Assembly: GCF_003265705.1 (NCBI RefSeq)
Contig: NW_020312775.1
Span: 5,770,891 to 5,834,890, forward strand
Origin: Callorhinus ursinus
Lineage: Eukaryota > Chordata > Mammalia > Carnivora > Otariidae
DNA length: 64,000 bases
Reading direction: 5' to 3'
The translations under genes were made by a program, and so were the position numbers. Below are positions 12,618-24,047 of the stretch, piece after piece (the stretch's first letter is position 1; each line of letters begins with the position of its first letter). A model generated the notes under the pieces. It saw nothing but the letters and a program-made list of their open reading frames with translations. It did not search any database and was not told the origin of the DNA.

Positions 12618-12857
12618 TCAGTTTAGAATCTTGGTTATTGCATTTTTCTTCTCATCCTGACTAGCTTTTAGGTCTTTTATCTCTGTGGTAAGGGACTCCG
12701 TGGTGTCTTCTATGCTTTTCTCAAGCCCAGCTGCTATCCCTATGGTTGTTGCTTTTAATTCTGGATCAGGCATATTACTTATATCTGTTTCAGTTAAATC
12801 CCTGGCCCTGACCTTTTCTTGTTCTTCCTTTTGGGATGAATCCCTCCATCTTGGCAT
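12618..12857 (-). pseudogene. L1 ORF1 N-terminal fragment
   Basis: The minus-strand frame of 79 codons starts MPRWRDSSQKEEQEKVRARDL and includes ISNMPDPELKATTIGIAAGLEKSIED. It matches the N-terminal, coiled-coil-proximal part of L1 ORF1p, the RNA chaperone of the L1 RNP. A homologous but diverged start (MRRQMSMSQMKEQNKITARE) occurs at 42348. The coiled coil and RRM are missing because of the internal deletion next to it. Confidence 0.7.
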
Positions 12858-13931
12858 TTTGTCACACTCTCTGTCTTCTTCTCTGTGTTAGGAAAGCCTG
12901 TTATGTTTCTTGCTCAATGGCTTTATGAAGAAGAGGTCATGTACTGTCCAGGGCCTGGCACTTCAGAAATTATCGTTGGTGTGTGCTGTGTATACTCTGC
13001 TGCTGTGTTTTGGCTGCTCTTTCTGTCAGGTCAGTGTTCTGCAGAGTTTCTCCAGCAGTGGGGAATGTTTGTACCTTTGCCAGAGTGTGGTGAGTTTTAA
13101 CTAGGTGTGCTCTGGTCAGCTTGTTAATAGAGACCTTATGCTATCTCCACTAGAGCTGAAGCTTTGCAGAACTCTACGGTCAGTAGACATGGTGCATGTG
13201 TGGGGGGGGATTGCTGGCCTTCTGTGGGAGGGACCCACTGCTGTGGTTCTCAGGCACACTTGCTGGAGAAAAATAGCACCAGCAGAGCACAGGGAGGCGG
13301 GGCTTGGTGTAAGCAATTTAGGCTGCCAGTGTAGGCACTGTGCTTCTTACTGAAGTTAGTTTATGCTAAGGGGTGGGGGAGGAAAATGGTGCCCCCTGTC
13401 TCTTTTTTCCCCCTGGAGAGGAATGCCACCTCTCCCAGATGTGCTCCAACAATGGGGAACCTTTTCTCCCAGTGCATCCCAGGGGATCCTCAGATCATCT
13501 TCTCCACAAGAAGACTGCAGTCCCCTCTGGCTCCACACCAGCCAAGACACAGACCTCTATAACTCTGGGCTTCAAGCCCCACTGGTTGTAAAAACTCAAG
13601 AAAATCAGCCCCTTTCATTTTCCTAGTCAATGGCTTTGGGGAAGTATTCTCCTTGTGCATTCCCCTATATGTTCCTTTTTCTTGCCTTTGTCTGCAACCA
13701 GGGCTCCCTCCCCTCTGTAGCACCCATGATCCTGTTCTCCTCCAAACCATGTCTCTGCACCTCCTACCTTTCATGATATGGCCTCTTCTCTCCCTCTAGT
13801 TGTGCAGTTTGTTCTGTCAGTCCTCAGATCAATTTATTGGGTATTCAAAACAATTTGATATTTGTCTAGCTGTGTTGGAGGGACAAGGCAAGCACTGAGT
13901 CCTCCTACTACTCTGCCATCTTAGCTCCCGC
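12858..13931 (-). promoter_or_regulatory. L1 5' UTR (ancient internal promoter region)
   Basis: This is the GC-richer minus-strand sequence upstream of L1 ORF1. L1 5' UTRs carry an internal RNA polymerase II promoter, and the 'aagatggc' near 13915-13925 resembles the YY1 site at the start of other mammalian L1s. The several frames seen across it are shadows. Current activity cannot be judged from sequence alone. Confidence 0.6.
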
Positions 13932-13947
13932 TCTTTCTTACCTGCTT

Positions 13948-16900
13948 TTAAGCTAACCATCTGTGGTTCTGTGTATTTTCTTTTCCTATCTTATTTTATG
14001 ATATGAAAGAACAGTAAAATACTAAGTACATCTTTAGTTGTGTTTCATAATATAAAAAAAAAAACTGAAAGATATTTCTTTGCTCTAAAAAAGGCCAAGT
14101 AATTTTTTTTTTTTTGGCCAAGTAAGTATTGTATGTACATGGGTATGTTTGTATGTATATTTTGCGTGTGTGTTGTGATCACAAAATTTAGGTATATGCA
14201 TGTGGTATATCATTATATCTTTTGAATAATTCTTCACTTGTTTTAAAACACTTAATATTTTACTCAGCATTTGACCATAGCTGAGTACTGAGCCACAGTC
14301 TCACTAACTGTCTGTGTTGGACATTTAAGTTTTTTTCCTCCTCAAGAAGTACTAATTCAGAATCTTTCATACTATGCAAGCAGTTTAATTTTTTCCAATG
14401 TGCATTGACTTATACACAGAACTATTAAATTGTATCTGTCACTGTTCATCTGTTGCCCAATGATAACTTTTGCTTGGTTCCCCAGGTGTGTTTTGTAATT
14501 CTCCCCTCATATTGACTAGCTCTAATATTCATCATTCTTTTGGTTCTTAATAAACTGATGAAACTGCAACCCCACCAGTCATACATAGGACTGTAGCACC
14601 TCCCAACTAACCTTTTATACACACTGAAATTTGGTCATACTTTCTTACTATTAACTTTCCACCTCTTAAATGCTTTATACTTATATAGTTAAAGTAGTGC
14701 ATGCCCACACTTTAGTTACTAAATTTAATATGCAAGTACTAAAGAATGTGAGAATAGTATTTTTTTCATAGATGCAAACACTTTTTTTCCCCTAGAGATT
14801 AGCCATTTAGTTTGTCTATTGGATATCAGAGATGATTATTTTCTGACTTTTTTCCATTAAAAATAGTTGTCCAGTGTTCTACCTCTGCTTATGTAGGCAT
14901 TTGTTTCAACTGATTAAATGCATCTGATATATTTATCATTGAAAATACATATTTGTAAGACACTTTATAGCACAAATGTTTGATTCATTTTTTCAGGTAG
15001 CAATAGTTTAGAAGCCTCCATTGGAATTTAATGTATACATCTTTGGGACACAATATACCAATTTCCTTCACCTAATTTCTTGGAAACTATTCTACAGAAT
15101 TCCTGTATGGACAAAAACAAATAAAGCATTATTTCCTAAAGAGAGATTTTCAAAATTAATAAATTAATATGACAGGGTGGTTAAATTTTTGGTTTTCTTA
15201 ACATTGTGATTCATACAGCTAGCCCAGAAGACCATTAAGTGATTGTTATTTATATTACGAAGAACAGTAGATCCTCATCCTGCTCAGATTAGATGCAGTA
15301 AACTAACAAATCTTTCTGTATTATGGTGTCTAGATACTAATTATAGAGCAGCTACCAAAGTTTAAACTTCTTCAAAGTTAGAAACAATGATACACCCACA
15401 TACTCTTTCAGCCACCTTTCAGTAACCTTCCTGTTTTAAAACTTGGTAGCTTCAGCTCATATTATTAGCTTTTACTTTTTTGTTTCTTCAAGATACTTGG
15501 AAAAGGTGAGATAGAATAAGAAATCATTATAATTCAATGGTATTTTTGCATTGTCTGTAAGTTTAATACTTTGACTTGTTTCCTTCACAGACACTTGGTT
15601 ATAAATCCAAATGAGTACTTTTAAATCAGTCTGGGAAGAGAAACATCTCATCACAACCTGTTAAGTTTTATTTGCAAAAACATAATGAAAAGTTTAAGGA
15701 CAGAGGAAGAGAGTTAAAATACCAAGATTTTCATGAAAATTAATCTGACCTATTGCTAAACTCTAATTCCAAATCTGAGTTTTGAAACAAACTTTCTATG
15801 GCATTATAGCTAGTCTGTGATGACTATTTTTATACTATGCCAAATACAAAATACTCTTATTTCCAAATCGCTGAAAAACTATGTGTGATGACATTGAATA
15901 AACAAGAATCCTTTTAAAAGAATAGATCATCGCTACTATCAAGTCAATTTCAGTATTCCTTTGCCAGAGCTATTTTGCATATTGTTATATAACAGTTTTA
16001 GTCCTCGTGACTGTCTATTTTAGGAGCTCACCTACAGTCCGGTGACATTATGGGGAAAAGTATGAAATTAGAACTGTAATATGAATAAAAAAGGGTAAAC
16101 ATCCAGAGTTTAAAAGATTATAATAGTACTTAGCTACTTTTCATTTATAAAGATGCTTCTCAAGCACTAATTAATCCACTTAAAACCCTTGTGAGCATGG
16201 CTGAACTAGGAGAAAATCAGTTCTGAGGAAAGAAAAGTGAAAAGTTTCTAGTGGAGCTATATTTTCCCATAGCTCATCTCCATGCAGAATCTCCTAAATA
16301 GATGTCAGTTAAATTCCTCTTTTCTAAACAGTCAGGCTGTTCAGTAGATTTAAAAATTCAGTTTTTCCTGAAACCCTTGGGAATAACTCAAAGCTTTGTC
16401 TCACAGTTGGCCAAAATCTCAGGATTAAGAAATCAGGGAAGCCCAGAACTATCCTGGATATTTGCACATCTTCAGGATCAGTAAATGGACTGATAATAAG
16501 CCTAAATACACTGGTTCTGACCAGAATTGGAAGCATTGCTAAAAAAGTAACCAGTTGACTCACCATATCTAATTCCTTGCAGGTCAATAATTAATTTCTG
16601 ACTATGGCAGTTTCAGTCAAACTTGCAGGGTTTGGGAATGCATGTGGGTATCACTGACTGCCACAGGCAGGTCTAAGGCATAAATAAGGAGAAGACCAAA
16701 TAGAAGGGAAGAAGTGGTTGTGGTAGAAGATCACCAACAAATTCTTAAGGTGCCAACCATAATTACTATCAGTGGCCCAGAGGGCAGAGAGATGTTAGCT
16801 ATTAAAACAATAAAATGAGTAAGAGTAAATTCAAGGAACAGGTCATGCTGGAAAGTGCAGGAAGATTACCTCATATAATAGCCAATTTAGGGGGGAATCA

Positions 16901-17139
16901 TGTCAGAAACTAGGGTATTGCATGTAGATAGAATCTATGACCTATACAAAATGCAATGCAAGAAATATGTCAAATCTAAGTATGTTATTGTGGCAAGGAA
17001 CAACAGTACAACTGCCCATACACAGCACTTACACATACATACATGTGCAAACTCCTAACCCCATATCCCTGTTCTATATTGTTCCATTACATTATTACTT
17101 TCTTACATACCTCAAAATTTATTTATTATGTGATCTTTC
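13948..17139. other. Unrecognised non-coding stretch
   Basis: AT-rich sequence with no gene or clear repeat family visible. It includes a poly-T microinsertion at 14093-14125. Short frames here lack protein-like composition or known motifs. Confidence 0.45.
14093..14125. repeat. Poly-T run between 10-bp perfect direct repeats
   Basis: 'ggccaagtaa' occurs at 14093-14102 and 14116-14125 with 13 T's between. The layout resembles a TSD around a bare poly(A) tail in minus orientation. Confidence 0.6.
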
Positions 17140-17275
17140 TTTCTCCCCCTATAGAATTAAAACTCTACTAAGGTAGAAATTTCATCTGTTTTGTTTATTG
17201 ATATATGCCTAGCATATTGATATATGCCTAACCTGGAACATAATAAGCTCAATAAATATTTACTATCTGAATGAA
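17140..17275 (+). mobile_element. L2 LINE 3' end
   Basis: It ends in the typical L2 terminus 'ctcaataaatatttactatc' followed by 'tgaatgaat'. A 19-bp internal direct duplication ('attgatatatgcctagcat' type) lies at 17197-17230. Confidence 0.65.
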
Positions 17276-17653
17276 TTTGTTCAGTGAGGTTTAAGAAATG
17301 ACTGGGATATTCCACAGTGGGTGAGTGAAGGGCACAGAGCACACTGAGCTCATTGCAGTGGATTGTTTATTAACTATTATTTCTGTAGACATGAAGAAAC
17401 TAAGTTCTTTTTTTTAAGTGCAAGTTCTCTATAGCTGCTACTTATTAGACAAATAAAATGGAGACCACTGTACCTGACATGAAGTGAGAAGTGGGGGGAG
17501 CAATAGGAAAGGGGTTGAAAGAGAATGCTGAAAGGTGAGAGGGTTCTGTAGGGTCCTGTTGTTTATTGTAAGGATTTTGGCTTTGACTCAAAGTGAGGTG
17601 GGATGCCATTTAAAGGTTTTAAGGAGAAGAGTGAGTTGATCTGACATATATTT

Positions 17654-17813
17654 ATTTGAGAGAGAGAGACAGAGATAGAGCACAAGTGGGGAGGAGAGGG
17701 AGAAGCAGGCTCCTAGCAGAGCAGGAAGCCTGATGCAGGACTTGATCCAGGACTCTGGGATCATGACCTGAGCCGAAGGCAGATGCTTAACCAACTGAGC
17801 CACCCAGGCGCCC
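17654..17813 (-). mobile_element. CAN-SINE
   Basis: Minus-strand SINE with head 'actgagccacccaggcgccc' at its right end. The TSDs 'atctgacatatattt' (17639-17653) and 'atctgatatatattt' (17814-17828) match at 14 of 15 bases. Confidence 0.92.
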
Positions 17814-17828
17814 ATCTGATATATATTT

Positions 17829-18600
17829 TTAACAGAATCTCTTGGGATATGTGAAAAATTAACTGTAGGAGTACAGAGGTCAAAGCAGGAAGATCAGTTA
17901 AGAGACTACTATAGTAATTCAGAAGATAAATGATGACAACTTGGACCTGGGTGGTAGTAGTACAGGTTTTGAGAACTGGTCAGATTGAAGATATAATTTG
18001 AATGTATAGCCAATGGGATTTCATGATGGATTGGATATGACATGTGAGAGAAGGAGAATGAGTCAAGGATGACACCAATGGTTTTAGCCTAAGTAGGTGG
18101 AAGGAAGGAGCTATCATTTACTGAGATGGAAAAGACTTGGTGTGTAGGAAGATTGTGGATGTTAGAAAATATGTTGGAGATTTCAGTATGTTTTCAGATA
18201 ATATGTTTCTCCTTTAGGGGGTGTGGGGTGGTGGTAGTGGTGGATATTAGTCACTTCACTGTTGGTTGTTAGTAAAAAAAAAAAAAACTGTAGGTAGATA
18301 TTTTTGGTTTGTTTTTTGTTGTTTTTACTTTTGAGATTGAATATAATGTAGTACAAAGAATATTCAGAATATTTATCAGGGGAGGAATAGATTTTATTAC
18401 AGTAGATTATTTGAGCACATTAAGATATGTTCATTTAGTGTTTTGTAATAATTCATCAAGAGAAATTAAGTATTTTTGGTGCCTATCTATTCTTTTAAAT
18501 TGATTGATAACCAGTAAACTATAAAAATTAAATATACATATGTGCATGAAGTAGAAACCACTAGCAAAAACAAGATCAATGTGACAGTCAGCCACACCAT
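17829..18600. other. Unrecognised non-coding stretch
   Basis: No repeat family or gene recognised. A-rich run near 18272-18286. Confidence 0.4.
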
Positions 18601-18615
18601 ATTAAACTAAAAGGT

Positions 18616-18657
18616 TACACACACACATTCACATACACACACACCCACACACACACC
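18616..18657. repeat. Imperfect (CA)n microsatellite
   Basis: Alternating CA interrupted by 'ttcacat' and 'ccc'. Confidence 0.9.
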
Positions 18658-18699
18658 TCAGGAGTTACACTACTTTCCGTATATTAAATCCTAAGGAGT

Positions 18700-19255
18700 A
18701 TATTACTGATATCACTCTTGTGGAAAATATGTACAATCTTAGTATGGCTACTATTTGGGCATTTGTTAAGCAAAAAGTATTTGGACACACATCCATACCC
18801 TTTGATCCAGAATTCCATTTCTAGTTCTTTTCTTTTGAGGTAATATTGAGAATGCACACAAAGATTTACATCCCGGAGTGTTTCTTATGACATTTGTTAC
18901 TATAACAAAAATTGGAGACCATTTGAATATCCAAACCTAGGATATTTAAATGAATTATGGCACACTCATATAGTGGAATACTGTGTATCCAATGCAAAGA
19001 ATATTATAAAAGTGTATTTACTAGCATAGAAAAAAACTGCCTGACATATTGAGTGAAAAAAGCAAGTTAAAAAAACAAAATTACATATGACCTCACTTGG
19101 AGGATGGTGAGTTAATCTACTTATGAACAGAAAAGTTCTGTAAGCATTTACCACAAAAATCGCAACTGGTTATCACTGGTGAGATTATGGGCAATTTTTA
19201 TGCTTGTCTCTGTTTTCTAAAATTACATGTAATTCTTTTATAATTAAAATGCTCA
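18700..19255 (+). mobile_element. Old L1M/HAL1-like 3' end
   Basis: Plus-strand decayed L1 3' region with landmarks 'catttgaatatccaaacc', 'tagtggaatactgtgtatcc' and a terminal '...ttataattaaaatgctc'. It is very diverged and the subfamily is uncertain. Confidence 0.6.
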
Positions 19256-19259
19256 AATG

Positions 19260-20541
19260 CACAGAACAACAAAGATTATAGTAGACTGAAGTATTTCATG
19301 CTTTAGAAAGATATATAATTCTTGTTTTCACTGGAGGCACACCCTTGTTCATGCATCATAGGATACACCTTTAACTGCATATTATTACTGGCACTCCCTG
19401 GCTACAGTATTTCTGATTGAGATTAGTATAGATAATGAATTGCCAAAATAAGTGTTTAAAATACTCACAAAAAGCCTTTCAAATATGAGAAATGTGGCTA
19501 AATACCCATATGTCCATAAGATTACTCTCAGGGTTTTACCAATTACAATAAAAATTTCAACAAATAACAATTAGTATGAATTCTCACGGAACCTTACGTT
19601 CCTGTTAGCTATGCAAAAAAGGAACTAGGGAAAATTCTCAGCAGGAGAACAGATAGCTAGTATCTTTAACTTTCCCTTTAAAGATCCACTTTTTTTCTCC
19701 ATATAGTAAGACAAATAATATATATATGACCAACTCTAGATTATGCAAGGTCATGAGGGACAGAAACAACATGGATATTGAAAGCCACTGATAATCCAGA
19801 AACCTAATTTTACCTAGTGGTTGCAACCACCTCCTGGACAGAACCCTGCTAATGAGAAGCATAATTGAGTGGTTTGAATTCATCTGCTTTCAGTTATCCT
19901 TTGCAGGTCCTAATGAGCAATGGTCAAAAGGCTGTCACCAGAGGAAGCACTAGGAGAAAAAGCAAGACATGGATAACCCAGAAACTGGATAATCAGCTTC
20001 AAATGGTTGAGTTGACTGCAATGAGAATCAGCTATTAAATACCTGCTTAACTAAATTCCATGAGGATATATGTCATGACACCTTATCTTTATATTAAGGG
20101 TTTTCACGCATGCATAGTCTATCTTGGTTAATGTAAATTATGGTATAGTCTTAGAAATTCTCTAAACTGCGGTGATTTTCATTGTCAGCAATGATAGGAT
20201 ATTTATTTTCAGAGCAGAGCTAATCAACTGCCAGCTCCTCTGCTGCATATGGCCAACAGGCTGCTTATGAGTCAGGACTCTGGCAGACAGCCCTGCTTTT
20301 AGACCAATGGGAATATTACTGACTCACTCCTATGCCTTTCTGGGAGAGAATATAAGCATTGCTGGCATCCACATCATTTTTTTATTATTGCTCCAAATTC
20401 ATGTTTTAGTAAACAGAATTTTTAAAGTATTACCATGGAGAATATTTTATGGTCTTTGTTAAGCATTTGGTTTTCAAGAATTGTTGAAAATGTTTTCAGA
20501 GTGCAATTATTTCCAAGTATTACACAATAAACTCTAATATT
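19260..20541. other. Unrecognised non-coding stretch
   Basis: No gene or definite repeat recognised. The last part (from about 20500) begins to resemble the tandem repeat that follows. Confidence 0.4.
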
Positions 20542-20895
20542 TGTAACTAAAACTGTATCTATGTTTGATTAGTAATTAATCTCTCAAATGGTTATGAAAT
20601 TAATTTCCTTTTATAAGGTTGTACTTTAGGATAAATTACTTGATACACTCACTAACATTCAGAGCTTCAACTATATCTACATATGATTATTAATGTAGCT
20701 CTCTATAGTAGTAGAGAAGTAATTTCCATTTATGGCAGTAGTTTAAAACAAAGTACACTGTAAACTATGTGATATTTGTAAATACAACTGTATCTGCCCA
20801 TGAATATAAATTATGTTTTCTATAGCAATTTTACAAATAATCTCCATTTATAGCAGTCATTTTGAATAAATGAGATTTTTAATCATTTTAATATC
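20542..20895. repeat. Diverged tandem repeat, unit about 117 bp, about 3 copies
   Basis: Units begin near 20542, 20663 and 20779. Each has an anchor of the type 'aactgtatct' followed about 45-50 bases later by 'taatttccatttat', 'aatttcctttta' or 'taatctccatttat'. The unit boundary '...taaactatgtgatatttgtaa' near 20762 mirrors '...aataaactctaatatttgtaa' near 20527. The units are about two-thirds alike by eye. No known satellite is recognised. Confidence 0.6.
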
Positions 20896-21194
20896 AACTT
20901 ATTTCTTGATCTTGTCCTATGAGTGTGTCCCTGTGCCCATATTGTGAGCAAAAGGGCAGATGAGCTAGTTTTATATAAGAGTTACATCACTTGAATATTC
21001 TAGACTACTTCCTAACTTTTGCTTAAAACTAAAGAAGTAATTTTCAGTCCAATTACAGGTAACATTCACTAATTTCTACCGCACTGAAAAATAAAAGTCT
21101 CTAAATTTCTGCTTTAGTGAATATTTGGGTAAACTCTAGCCCTATTCAACTTGCTTTTGTGAAATACAATGGCATGAGTAGATGAATTGTAAAA

Positions 21195-21435
21195 TTTACT
21201 CATACTGAGCACTTGGCAGTGTGCCTGATCTGATAGTAAGTGCTTTATATGTATTGACTCATGTAATACTTTCAAAAACCCATGGGAGAAGCAGTACTAT
21301 TATATATAGACGAGAGACTGAGATTAAGTACTTTGTCAAAATTCACCTAGAGCTCATAAATGATAGGCTCAGATATAAACCCAAGTAATTGACCTCTGGA
21401 GTCAAGCTTTGTAATTCTCCATGCTATATAGCTTC
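21195..21435 (+). mobile_element. MIR SINE
   Basis: Ancient MIR pattern: 'tgagcacttggcagtgtgcc', then 'tttatatgtattgactcatg', then 'tttgtcaaaattcacctag', ending near 'caagctttgtaattctcc'. Confidence 0.75.
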
Positions 21436-21659
21436 ACTTATTTTTTTGTTGCTTAAAGTATGTAGGCTGAGTATGACTACTTTTTAGGTACTCTGGGACC
21501 ATCTTCCAACTTTTATCTCTATTCATTTGGCACGGGTATATTGCATTCAAATACGCCCACAGAAATTCTATTTAGAGCATAGATTTTGAATTACCCTTCA
21601 TGTGTGTATTGACTTGATTTCTCCATCAAACATTCTTATCTTTTATTTTTTTAATTATA

Positions 21660-21771
21660 ATTTTTTAAGATTTTCTTTTTAAATAATCTCTACACCCAAT
21701 GTGGGGCTTGAATTCACAACCTCAAGATCAGGAGTCGCATGCTCTACTGACTAAGCCAGCCAGGTCCCCTA
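21660..21771 (-). mobile_element. Older CAN-SINE
   Basis: Minus-strand, diverged tRNA-like SINE with 'gactaagccagccaggtccc' at the head and 'ttaagattttctttttaa' at the tail. No clear TSD. Confidence 0.8.
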
Positions 21772-21775
21772 TTTT

Positions 21776-22980
21776 ATTTTTTACTTTCCCTGTTTGATGC
21801 CTTCAGTTTCCCCATGGACATGGATTTCCATTAAACAAACAAACAACAAGGAACTAATTATAAGATATTGTATTTGCAAAGCACTGCAATATGCAAAGCA
21901 TTTTCACATGCTTGCTCTTATTTTATTCTCACAATTTTGTTATTTCTTAATTATTATAAAAGCTACTCAAGTGTAGCAGGAGTCCTAGAGTGAGAGGCTA
22001 AGTTGTAGAAGTACCATTGTGGATTCAAACACATCCAGACCGATCTAGATGCCCAGGAGGGCAGACTCATCAGGGATTTATTTATATGAGGGCTTAAGGA
22101 CTTTGATATAAGAAGTGAGTAAGTTGAAATTGATATCTGCCCCAAGCACTAATAACCCAACCTGAATTTTGGGAGAATAGGAGACCTCCTTTGAACTGAA
22201 ATTCAGTTTAACAAATAGGAAGGAACAAACTTTAAGGGGAGTTATAATTAAGGTAAACTGATTTAATCAGAAAAAGAAAGATCCGTGTTAGAGGGAAAGA
22301 GGCAAGCACATGTGTAGAGCACATGTGGATCTGTGCTGTGCTGGAGGCTCAGGGTCTGGGGGTGATTCTGGCTCTGATAGATAATAGGTCAAATGAAAGA
22401 GCTCTAGCATTAGAGTCATCCTAAGAACTTGAAAGCACAAGGCAATGCTCTTTGTGGTTTAGTAATATACTGTTGTATAAGTAAGGGCAGAAATCACTCT
22501 TGGAATGGAATGGAAAAGCAACTAAGGCTACAACATCATAGCTGACATCCAGAGGTATGACAAATGTGGTAGTTATGGCTAGGGCCCAGGTCTGGAGCAG
22601 CAGAGGCAGAGATGACGAATGCTATAAAGAGGAGGAAAGCCATCACTAGCCATTCATAAACCATGTGAGCCACACCTTGATTCTGCTTCAGCCCCTGAAT
22701 TGGAAGGGAGAATACACAGCTATTGGAGGCTGAGAGATTGATTAAATTTTACTATTATTGGACCCTCTCCTCCCCATCTTCATTAGTAGATTCTAAAGAA
22801 AATAAGGTTACAGACATACTATAGGTATTTATAATTATTTTTCTGTCACTACCCAAACCAAACAATCTAGACAAATCCTCGTTTGGTGGATCACATCCCG
22901 ATTTTATGTAAACACAATTCTTGAATAGTCATCTTTTCCCCCATTATTGATTCTCTTTTCCCCCATAGTTTGTTTTATTA
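21776..22980. other. Unrecognised non-coding stretch
   Basis: Unique or very old sequence with no gene recognised. Confidence 0.4.
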
Positions 22981-22984
22981 TTTA

Positions 22985-23100
22985 TTTTACATAATTACTG
23001 AGTGCCTATACATATAAAGTACTCTACTAGGCCATGTAGGAAATACAAAGGTGAGTAAGACATAGGTATTTTCAGCCTAGTGAAGGAGCCACACATACCC
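22985..23100 (-). mobile_element. L2 LINE fragment
   Basis: Antisense L2 end resembling 'gagtgcctatacatataaag', then 'ctactaggccatgtaggaa' and 'gtgagtaagacatagg'. Confidence 0.55.
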
Positions 23101-23104
23101 ACAA

Positions 23105-23770
23105 ATTCATAAAAATAATATCCAAAAGATGGAGAATTTCAGGAATAGTACTGAGTAATGGCTTAACCTGAAATCCTTAATGTTCTAGGTCCCAAGTTGG
23201 GGAGGGACCATTTTTGCATTTAGTCTAGCGGCATAGTATTAGTCCTGCCTGGATTGACGAACAGGAGAGACATGGTTATTTCCTTTCCAAATCTCTTGCA
23301 TACTTATAAACTTCAGAATTTTTGCTATCTCAGATACTCTTTATGCTAAAGATCATAGATATTCAAGGAGCATCCTTTAAGCTGTGCTGAGCATGGGGGA
23401 AGGTTAGATCTGGCCTATGGCCTACAGAGCATGGAGGCATGGGAACAAAGCTGGTATGGAGAACCAAATAATTCAGAGAGCCTACTCAAAGGAGCAGGGA
23501 AGAGAGGTAAAAAAGCAGGAGTTAAGCAGTGTAACTGCAATCAGAAGGCTGCCAAGATGGAAAAAAGTATGCTGAGAGGCAGGATAAGGAAAGGATTCCA
23601 GGAAATAATACCTTTAGGTGTTAGAATATAGAGGTAGCAACCTTTCATGAGGCATCTGTGGCCTCACCTGTGGATAGGAAGGGATTATTAAAGCACCAAG
23701 ACCTTTAAGAGTCAATCTATGTCACTGTTATTTCCTGAAATTAGGCAACTGATTTTAAATGTCTTTTATT
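23105..23770. other. Unrecognised non-coding stretch
   Basis: No repeat or gene recognised. The 66-codon frame at 23431 is not protein-like to me. Confidence 0.4.
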
Positions 23771-23773
23771 TTG

Positions 23774-23939
23774 AGGGGACCTGGGTGGGGTAGTTGATTG
23801 ACCACTGACTCTTGGTTTCAGCTCAGGTGGTGATCTCAGGGTCATGAGATTGAGCCCTGCATCAGGCTCCGTGCTCCGTGCAGAGTCTACTTGAGACTCT
23901 CTCCCTCTCCCTCTACCCTTCCCCTGCCATGCTCTCTCA

Positions 23940-23982
<43 letters not shown>

Positions 23983-23996
23983 ATANNNNNNNNNNA

Positions 23997-24043
<47 letters not shown>

Positions 24044-24047
24044 AAAA
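23774..24047 (+). mobile_element. CAN-SINE with expanded (AAAT)n tail and assembly gap
   Basis: Plus-strand older-type carnivore SINE: 'ggggacctgggtggggtag' head, 'gtcatgagattgagccctgc' body, CT-rich block, then an AAAT array from about 23938 to 24043. Ten N's at 23986-23995 break the array, so its true length is unknown. Confidence 0.88.
23986..23995. other. Assembly gap (10 N)
   Basis: Ten N's inside the AAAT array. The fixed length suggests a placeholder rather than a measured size. Confidence 0.97.

Larger units (their letters stand above)
9665..13931 (-). mobile_element. 5'-complete L1 with internal deletion and nested L1 tail
   Basis: Minus-strand L1. The 3' UTR is at 9665-10500, ORF2 C-terminal and RT sequence at about 10500-12510, the ORF1 N-terminus at 12618-12857, and a long GC-richer 5' UTR at 12858-13931. 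The extreme 5' end reads (minus strand) 'gggagctaagatggcagag', resembling the YY1-like start of other L1s. ORF2 jumps to ORF1 around 12510, so the ORF2 endonuclease and most of ORF1 are deleted. The RT box reads FAEN instead of FADD. A second L1 tail is inserted at 10677-10845. TSDs flank the copy at 9649-9664 and 13932-13947. Confidence 0.85.

Noticed and set aside
13105..13774. Several frames in the 12858-13931 region
   Set aside because: L1 5' UTR shadows; no protein motifs.
18616..18657. CRISPR-like array
   Set aside because: A plain CA microsatellite in a mammalian genome; no spacers.
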